Assembly (NCBI GenBank): GCA_910587635.1
Contig: CAJUNB010000040.1
Span: forward strand, 69,500 to 133,499
Source of the DNA: an uncultured Lachnospiraceae bacterium
GTDB lineage: Bacteria; Bacillota; Clostridia; Lachnospirales; Lachnospiraceae
Length of the DNA stretch: 64,000 nt
Direction: 5' to 3'
This document shows positions 58,003 to 64,000 of the stretch, piece after piece. Made by a program: the position numbers and the translations under genes. The number at the start of each line of letters is the position of its first letter. Position 1 is the first letter of the stretch. Under the pieces are notes generated by a model. That model had not been told where the DNA came from and made no database searches. It saw nothing but the letters and a program-made list of their open reading frames with translations.

Positions 58003-61000
58003 TTATCTCATTCTGCTGTGTTGTTCGGCATCGAGATGTAAACCATGAAACATGTGATTGAGCTCCACGCCCACCTGTCTGGCTACCTGCTGGCTTGTAA
58101 CGCCGGGACAGGTAATATGGATATCGCCGGTGGTGACGCTTGGCCTGTGGCTGGCAGTGTTGTTCACAATGTTTGCGTTTGTGATCTGTTTTCCCATATT
58201 TTCCATCTGCCGGCTATGGGCGATTAGGGTATTGGCGGAGAGAATATCCATGCCTCCCGCTTTCTTTACAAAATCGTCGAACTGCTTCTGCATCCGCATG
58301 ACGGGGTGGGCGTCAGAAAGGGCAGTCAGTATGTGCCCGCCGGGAGTGATAACGGTACCGGCGGCAAATGCGCCGATCAGCCTTCCACGTCCGCCGCCTG
58401 ATTTCACACGGTTGTATTTCTTGATTTCCCGGGTCTGTTTATGGTTAAAAATCACGTCGCCTTTTTTCAGCGATATCTTTTGGGCGCCGCCCTGGATTTC
58501 ATATAAAACGCCGTCTCGGACGAGCATTTCATTTCCCAGCTCGTTGACAAGGGATTCCTGGCTGTGGGTGATGGCGCCTCTGCCGGCAGCGGAAGAGGAG
58601 GTGCCGGAGGCATTGGAGGAGGTAATGGAATGAGGGGAATAGCTGCTGCTTACCTTGTCGATCTTATAAGCGCCTGTATTTTGGGCCGCAAGCTCTTTCA
58701 GCGCCTTTAACGCCGCGTTTACCATATCGATGATTTCGTTTGCCATGTCCGCTACCATGGAGCATACGCTCAGGCAGATTTCATCCACCCTCAGTGCAAA
58801 GCTTTCGATTCCGGGAATCCATGTCTCGTTAAAGCTCTGGGTTATGGCCGCTCCGCCGGCTTCGATGGTACCTATGATAGAACCGTCGCCGCTTTCTTTT
58901 TGGCCCCCGTCTTCCGGGCTTTTTGTCAGATTCCCGCCTTTTTGAGCGGAACCGGGGCCGCCGTCAGGAGAACCGCTTGAGCCGCTGTCTATTCCGATGA
59001 TTTTCCCCAATTGTTCGTTGAAATTCGTCCATGACTTCTGATATTCCAGAAGTTTGCTATCAATCGCTGTTTTTGTGGAATCCATTGCACCGATGAGGGG
59101 CGAAAATAAAGAATCATTTTCGGCAGATTCGCCGGGAGCGCCGCCCTGTCCGTTCATAGACGCCATGGTATTATTCCATATGGAGGGAATGGATTCGCAT
59201 ATTTCCCGGAACTTTGCAACAAAAGCATTTAACTGTACAAATACGCCGGAGTTTTCATCCATGTTGAGAGAAGCCATGAATTGTTCCGTGTTAATGGGAG
59301 GAATTTCATAAGAGGACACCTGCAATGCGAGATTGTTCAGTTCCGTGATGACGCCATTGACACGGTCCTGCGTATTTTGCATGGTAATGCCGAGAGATTC
59401 CGCCCTGGCGGATAATTCGCCTACAGGCAGATCGGACAATTCTCTGGCATGTTCCATATCGATGGAAATGCCGGCAAGTTTTGCCCACTCCGCCGTAATG
59501 GCTCCCACGGTATTCATATTCACCAGATCGATGGCGGCCATGGTATCCGCGTATTCCTGGGCCCACGTGGTCAGAAGCTGAGTATTGCCGCTGAGAATCT
59601 GGGCAATGGCATCTTCGCCAAACATCGCTTTTAAATTCTCGATGGCTGCAGCCTGTTCTTCCAGGGCAAGGGAGTTTTTCCATTGATTTTGATAGTTCTG
59701 CAGGTTTTGGATTTTGCTGTCAAAATAAGCGTCCGATTCCTCTGCCAGTTCTTTTAGTTTCTCTTTCTGTATATCGAGCTCATCGATGCCGTCCTGAATC
59801 GAATCGATCTGCTTTTGCAGATTTGCAATGGCGATGTCCTTTTGTGCCTCACGGACGCTACTGTCGGCGTCTTTTAAGGCGGAATAGTCGATATCATAGG
59901 ACATCTGTCCGTCTTTGTAGGTAAACTGCGTCTTTTGGTTAAATGCGCGCTGCTGGTCATACTGTGCTTTCTGAAGCCTTTGCTGACGGTCTATTTCTTC
60001 GTTTTCTTCCGTAAGAGCGTCTATCTGGTCCTGGATGACTTCGATCTCTTTTTGACGTTCTTCGATGACGAGGTCAATGCCCTCTATCTGCTTTTCATAT
60101 TTTTCACGGGCGCTGTCTTTATCGGCTTCCAGGGCGTCGATTTCATTGTCCAACAGGGAAACGGCGGCATTCGCCACAGTTTCCAGATATGATTTCTCTT
60201 CCTGGAGATAATTTAGTTTTGCCTCTTTTGCCTGGCTGGCGAAAGCGGTCTGATCTGCATAATATTTCTCATATAAGACAAGGAGCTCATCCAGATATTC
60301 GCGCTCTGTCATCGTCTGATCGTCGCGCAGCCTTTCCAGTTCTTCCAGCTCCAGCTCGTAACCTTCCACGTGCTTCTCTTTGGCATCGTTGTGGAGGTCA
60401 TCTATTTTATCCTGTGTGTCTTTTGCCTTTTTGTACCATTCCGTATAATCAGAGATGGCTTCCTTGAGGTTTTCGTCAGAGATCTCTTCGATATTGACAG
60501 CGCCGTTCTGGACAAGATTTTGATATGTGTCAGAGAGTCCGACAGCATCGGCTTTCGCCATATACTGCGCATACGCCTGCTGCTGGATGCCGATTTCTTC
60601 ATTGATCTTTTCGATCTCATTACGTAGCGCCGCATTTTTTTCGGAGACAGAAGAGAAGCTGGAGTCTGCGATCTTGTCAAGGCGGGATATTTCATCCTCC
60701 ACGTTTTCGATGGCTTTTTCTATCCAGTTAAATTCCTGGGCGGTTTCTTTTCTGGCGCCGGCGCCGGACCCTGATTTGCCTCCGGATGTGTTAGTAGACG
60801 CTTGGCCGATTTTTAATGTAGAAGTCTGCGCCGCTCTGTTGGCGCTGGCCATCATATCGGCGTATACAGATTCATAATCGCCATGACCCATGGCGACTCT
60901 GTCAGCGGCAACCTGTGCGATGGCAGCGGTGGCGGTATCCCCATATGCCAATGCCAGTTGTCCAAGTTTCGATATTTTATCCTGTACGTTGAGTCCTGTG

Positions 61001-63339
61001 CTGTTATAAGCAATCTCAGCGGCGGCAAGGGCATAGAGGGAGCCTTTGGTGACTTCACTTGCGTTTGCCTCGTCCAATAATGACCAGTATGCAGTATTTG
61101 TTGCATCGGAAAGGGTATAGCCGCTATCTGCCAGGATTCCGTATGCACTGGCAAGATCTTCCGTCAACAGTTCGGATGAACCGGTGATTCCCTGTAGTTC
61201 TAATTGACTGATGATCTGTTCCCGTGTGGATTCATTCAGGCCGTCAAGGGAAGAGATGACATACTGTGTTGCTAACGTATCAAAACTTTCCTGTAATTCT
61301 TCTGCGCTTGTGGCGGAGGAGGTAGCAAGTTTTTCGAAGTTTTCAAATTCTTCACAGGTAGCTCCGAATGCTTCCCGTAAGCTTTCTATTTCCGAAATAT
61401 CAAATGTGAAATCCGTGCCATCTTTTACATGATTATAGAAGTCATTATAAAATGACTGTAAAGAGGACAGAGCTTCTATGTTCTCTGCGAAAGCTGCCGG
61501 GTCAAATGTGACAGGGGGACTCAGCAGGCCAGGGGACTTTAATGCTTTTTCATAGGCATCGATTGCATTCTGTGCGCCCTGAATTCCAGAGGTGGCTTTT
61601 GTCCATGCCTGTATTTGGGCTTCATTAAAATTTTTGGTATATTCCTGTAATTTTACTAATTCGCCAAGGTCAATTACCCCGGAACTGTTTTTCACAATGC
61701 CGTTTATGGAATCGCTTAAGTTTTGTTTTGCTTCCTGCTCGTTTGCAAGGATGGGAGTGAGATCAATCAACAGTTGATTGTCGTTTAACCATTTCTGCAA
61801 TTCTTCCCCATAGGTCACCACATCAATGTCCCCGTCCTCGAAGGAAAGGAGCTTCTGTATTTTATTCCGAAACTCTGAAAGGAGCTGGGCGTCATCTATT
61901 TTTGACAATTGGGAAATAATATTGTCGTTGATCCACTGATAGGGCTTATCACTGTCCATCTGGCTTTCTATTTCAGAGGGAAGACTGCCTACCAGTGCAT
62001 CCGCCAGCAGCTTGCTTGTGTCATCGAGACCCAGATAAGTGGCCTGGGACTGCATTGCTTTGACGAGGTTGCTGCGGAAATCGTTCCAGGATACGTCGAA
62101 TTTGGACTGGGCCTCATTTAATTCTATCTCAAAATTTCCAACTTGATCGTTTAATGCGCCGCGGACACTTCCCAGTTCCTTATCTATTATTTTCTGTAAT
62201 TCACCTTTTTGGCCTTCATCGAGAGAAGAGAGGTTAAAATGAATGGTAGAGATACCGGCGTCATTGGTCTCTACCATCTGGGTAAGATCAAAAAATTCTT
62301 TCTGCGCTGCAGGAAGCGTGTCTGTGAATTGCTGTACGGCGGAAGACAGCGCACTATAATAGGCAATGCCCGCTTGGCTGTTGTCTGTCTGCAGGGAGAA
62401 TACATCATCGGAAGCAGTCATATCTAACTGTGCAAAGGTTTCCGCATATTTGGAAGCGGAGGCGGATAAGGCATCGTATTTCTGTTTTGCAGCCTCCAGT
62501 TCGTCGGCCTTTACAGAGACGCCTCCAAACAGATCGGGAAGCTCCTGGGAGATTTTGTAGTTGGCGATCTGCTGTTCTTCTGCAAGAAGTTCCCTGAGAT
62601 TTTCGGCTGCGGATTTTGTTTTGTCGCTGAAGAGAAGGATAGCGTTTTCGTTTTCATCAACAGTAGTACGAAGTTGAGGAAAGGTTTCCGCCAGCTCATT
62701 GGTGATTCTCAGGTATTCGGCATACTCCTCGTCGGAGAGGGAGATGTTTTGATTCGTTGCCGTATCTACCCCCTGAGATAACTTATCATAGGAAGCCCCC
62801 AGCTCTTCCACAGTCTTTTTGTGGGATTTATAGTTCTCATTCAGGGCATTGATTCTGGAGTCTGCTTCTGCGGCCTTTTCCAGCAGTATTTCGTTTCTGT
62901 GGATATAGTTGTCAATGGCTGTGACCGTCGCCTGGAGGGCGACGGAAACAGCCAGGAAAATACCTGCATTCAGCGCTGTGTTGAGTAAGGCTGATTTGAG
63001 TGCTGCGGAACCGAATGACTGGCTGGCAGCATTTACATGGGCGGTCAAGCCTTCTATGGATGCAGCCTGGTTATTGATAATACCGTTGCCATCTTCCAGG
63101 GTTTTAAAGTAGGAGAGAGCGGTTTCGTCGCAGCCGTTGACTGCTTTGGTTATTGCATCCCAGTTTGCTTTGCCATTATCTAGTTTTAAGTTTGGATCTT
63201 CTAGATATAATCTCTTAAAGCCATCAATAACTTTATTATAGTTATCAGCATCAACTTTTAATCTGTTAAATATATTACCTAATCCAATATCGTTTTCTGT
63301 GACTTGTGCGAGCGCATCAGAAACAGTATAAGGATTCAT
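58003..63339 (-). CDS. Phage tail tape measure protein
   Basis: 1778 residues. Long helical and coiled-coil stretches (for example KAAEADSRINALNENYKSHKK, broken over residues 155-175, and residues 1000-1250) alternate with a hydrophobic stretch (ALNAGIFLAVSVALQATVTAI, about 125-146). Ala/Gln/Glu-rich composition, a SIEGLTAHVNAASQSFGSAAL region and a basic C-terminus with IHITCPGVTSQQVARQVG are typical of tape measures in siphophages. The length would set a long tail. The start ATG has a TAG codon immediately before it and only a weak GGAAG site 14 bases away. It is the first gene of the module: no tail tube or chaperone gene precedes it. Confidence 0.87.
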   Translation of the reverse strand: MNPYTVSDALAQVTENDIGLGNIFNRLKVDADNYNKVIDGFKRLYLEDPNLKLDNGKANWDAITKAVNGCDETALSYFKTLEDGNGIINNQAASIEGLTAHVNAASQSFGSAALKSALLNTALNAGIFLAVSVALQATVTAIDNYIHRNEILLEKAAEADSRINALNENYKSHKKTVEELGASYDKLSQGVDTATNQNISLSDEEYAEYLRITNELAETFPQLRTTVDENENAILLFSDKTKSAAENLRELLAEEQQIANYKISQELPDLFGGVSVKADELEAAKQKYDALSASASKYAETFAQLDMTASDDVFSLQTDNSQAGIAYYSALSSAVQQFTDTLPAAQKEFFDLTQMVETNDAGISTIHFNLSSLDEGQKGELQKIIDKELGSVRGALNDQVGNFEIELNEAQSKFDVSWNDFRSNLVKAMQSQATYLGLDDTSKLLADALVGSLPSEIESQMDSDKPYQWINDNIISQLSKIDDAQLLSEFRNKIQKLLSFEDGDIDVVTYGEELQKWLNDNQLLIDLTPILANEQEAKQNLSDSINGIVKNSSGVIDLGELVKLQEYTKNFNEAQIQAWTKATSGIQGAQNAIDAYEKALKSPGLLSPPVTFDPAAFAENIEALSSLQSFYNDFYNHVKDGTDFTFDISEIESLREAFGATCEEFENFEKLATSSATSAEELQESFDTLATQYVISSLDGLNESTREQIISQLELQGITGSSELLTEDLASAYGILADSGYTLSDATNTAYWSLLDEANASEVTKGSLYALAAAEIAYNSTGLNVQDKISKLGQLALAYGDTATAAIAQVAADRVAMGHGDYESVYADMMASANRAAQTSTLKIGQASTNTSGGKSGSGAGARKETAQEFNWIEKAIENVEDEISRLDKIADSSFSSVSEKNAALRNEIEKINEEIGIQQQAYAQYMAKADAVGLSDTYQNLVQNGAVNIEEISDENLKEAISDYTEWYKKAKDTQDKIDDLHNDAKEKHVEGYELELEELERLRDDQTMTEREYLDELLVLYEKYYADQTAFASQAKEAKLNYLQEEKSYLETVANAAVSLLDNEIDALEADKDSAREKYEKQIEGIDLVIEERQKEIEVIQDQIDALTEENEEIDRQQRLQKAQYDQQRAFNQKTQFTYKDGQMSYDIDYSALKDADSSVREAQKDIAIANLQKQIDSIQDGIDELDIQKEKLKELAEESDAYFDSKIQNLQNYQNQWKNSLALEEQAAAIENLKAMFGEDAIAQILSGNTQLLTTWAQEYADTMAAIDLVNMNTVGAITAEWAKLAGISIDMEHARELSDLPVGELSARAESLGITMQNTQDRVNGVITELNNLALQVSSYEIPPINTEQFMASLNMDENSGVFVQLNAFVAKFREICESIPSIWNNTMASMNGQGGAPGESAENDSLFSPLIGAMDSTKTAIDSKLLEYQKSWTNFNEQLGKIIGIDSGSSGSPDGGPGSAQKGGNLTKSPEDGGQKESGDGSIIGTIEAGGAAITQSFNETWIPGIESFALRVDEICLSVCSMVADMANEIIDMVNAALKALKELAAQNTGAYKIDKVSSSYSPHSITSSNASGTSSSAAGRGAITHSQESLVNELGNEMLVRDGVLYEIQGGAQKISLKKGDVIFNHKQTREIKKYNRVKSGGGRGRLIGAFAAGTVITPGGHILTALSDAHPVMRMQKQFDDFVKKAGGMDILSANTLIAHSRQMENMGKQITNANIVNNTASHRPSVTTGDIHITCPGVTSQQVARQVGVELNHMFHGLHLDAEQHSRMR

Positions 63340-63412
63340 CTAATAAATAACTTCCAATTATCCACTAAATGTAATAAGATAAAAATAGGCTAAATGTGGG
63401 AGGAAGTTTATT

Positions 63413-63913
63413 ATGGCATTAGAAGCAAGAATATGTCCCAAGTGTGGTGGAAAGGGATTAGTCCCGGTAGGGTCAAAAAAGTGTTTTTGTGGCGGAGATA
63501 TGGTACTGTTTAATGTAACGAAAGATGAATATGTTAAAATGTCAGATTATGAAATAGATCGGATGATAGAAGAGATGAATATCCATCCTCTTATCAGTAA
63601 AGATGATGCCCTTGCCATATACACTGTTACCCGTTCAACAGAGATTATTGATGCCATGATCGAACTCAAACAAAAGGATATCATAGAATACGGGCTTAAA
63701 TTAGCCCAGTTTAAAACCCAGCTTGAACAGCAGAAGAGTGCCCGGGAAAAGGTAAAAACAGATAACCGTCTCAAATGCCCCACCTGCGGCAGCACAAAGG
63801 TCATAAGGATACCTGGCTTATCCAAGGCAACTTGGATTGCGCTGCAGGGAGTGTACTCCATCGGAAAAATATCAAAAACTTTTCAATGTATGAATTGCGG
63901 TTATAAATGGTGA
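63413..63913 (+). CDS. Double zinc-ribbon protein, unknown function
   Basis: 166 residues, GGGAGGAAG ribosome site before ATG 63413. An N-terminal ribbon has CPKCGG and CFCGG (residues 8-28), and a C-terminal one has CPTCGS and CMNCGY (about 138-164). Between them is a charged helical segment (IDAMIELKQKDIIEYGLKL). A predicted small membrane-like stretch is absent. It is divergent from the tape measure with a 73-bp gap. Similar small zinc-ribbon proteins occur in Firmicute mobile regions, often as unassigned; a DNA-, RNA- or protein-binding role is possible. Its function is not predictable. Confidence 0.7.
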   Translation: MALEARICPKCGGKGLVPVGSKKCFCGGDMVLFNVTKDEYVKMSDYEIDRMIEEMNIHPLISKDDALAIYTVTRSTEIIDAMIELKQKDIIEYGLKLAQFKTQLEQQKSAREKVKTDNRLKCPTCGSTKVIRIPGLSKATWIALQGVYSIGKISKTFQCMNCGYKW

Positions 63914-63916
63914 TAT

Positions 63917-64000
63917 TACCCTCAGTGAACAGGGGAATAGATAAACTTACTATTTTCAACGCGCCGCATAGCTGCGGTGAACTTTTTCACTGTCACACTC
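63917..64000. repeat. Likely second copy of the 44444-44607 element family (truncated by the window)
   Basis: TACCCTCAGTGAACAGGGG starts right after the zinc-ribbon gene and matches the terminus of the 164-bp element (TACCCTCA-TG-CA-GG in the left end; TACCCTCAGTGGACAAAGGG in the right end read inverted). A GCGCCGCA/TGCGGTG hairpin lies inside. The other end is outside the window. Confidence 0.5.

Noticed and set aside
48347..63339. Contractile (R-type / diffocin-like) tail system
   Set aside because: No sheath, gpW/lysozyme-type baseplate or gpJ/gpI genes are seen; the long tape measure directly upstream of Dit/Tal-like genes fits a siphophage tail.
1..64000. CRISPR array, rRNA genes, transposase or integrase genes
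   Set aside because: No regularly spaced direct repeats and no matching genes or conserved rRNA segments were noticed on reading both strands.

Overview
The window looks like the chromosome of a low-to-moderate-GC anaerobic Firmicute, most probably a Lachnospiraceae-type gut clostridium. Evidence: the gene set and order (yicC-remA-gmk-rpoZ-rimO-pgsA-cinA ... recA-recX-rny), RemA, RNase Y and an RqcH/NFACT protein, strong AGGAGG ribosome sites, a Gram-positive SOS box before recA, and a sucrose/fructan locus under a LacI repressor. The species cannot be named from sequence alone.

Region 1 (1-15.7 kb, + strand, visibly AT-rich) is a surface-glycan cluster cut by the left edge. It holds two formyltransferase-family genes, a polysaccharide-deacetylase-like protein, three SDR nucleotide-sugar epimerases/dehydratases, a WbqC-family protein, an AsnB-type amidotransferase, a methyltransferase, an SGNH hydrolase, UDP-GlcNAc 2-epimerase, and four putative glycosyltransferases, two of them tandem paralogues. 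Many genes overlap or nearly touch. A gene remnant and a composition change at 15.73-15.9 kb mark its right border. Region 2 (15.9-18.5 kb) is a three-gene pentose-phosphate epimerase / cytidylyltransferase / zinc dehydrogenase module that resembles CDP-pentitol synthesis (TarI/TarJ-like).

Region 3 (18.5-24.8 kb) has RqcH (- strand), two secreted proteins (DUF5722 glycosidase-like; SH3 plus SGNH hydrolase) and glycerol kinase. Region 4 (24.9-32.9 kb) is a sucrose/fructo-oligosaccharide locus: LacI regulator, ABC binding lipoprotein and two permeases without an ATPase, GH32 fructosidase and an amylosucrase-like GH13. A pair of inverted ~74-bp intergenic repeats flanks its regulator/transporter part. 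Region 5 (33-48.3 kb) is housekeeping: pseudouridine synthase, LigA, MetA, tRNA-Pro(AGG), DUF1349 protein, the yicC-to-cinA gene run, a zinc-ribbon/repeat/membrane protein, recA, recX and rny. A 164-bp imperfect inverted-repeat element lies before recA.

Region 6 (48.3-63.3 kb, - strand) is a tail-only module of siphophage type: a 1778-residue tape measure, tail-tip/baseplate proteins, two paralogous very AT-rich fibre proteins, small accessory proteins and a glycine-rich fibre tip. No head, portal, terminase, integrase, holin or lysin gene is visible, and an opposite-strand double zinc-ribbon gene sits directly before the tape measure. It is either a decayed prophage or a domesticated tail structure, and it is the most unusual part of the window. 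A probable second copy of the 164-bp element family begins at 63917 and runs off the right edge.
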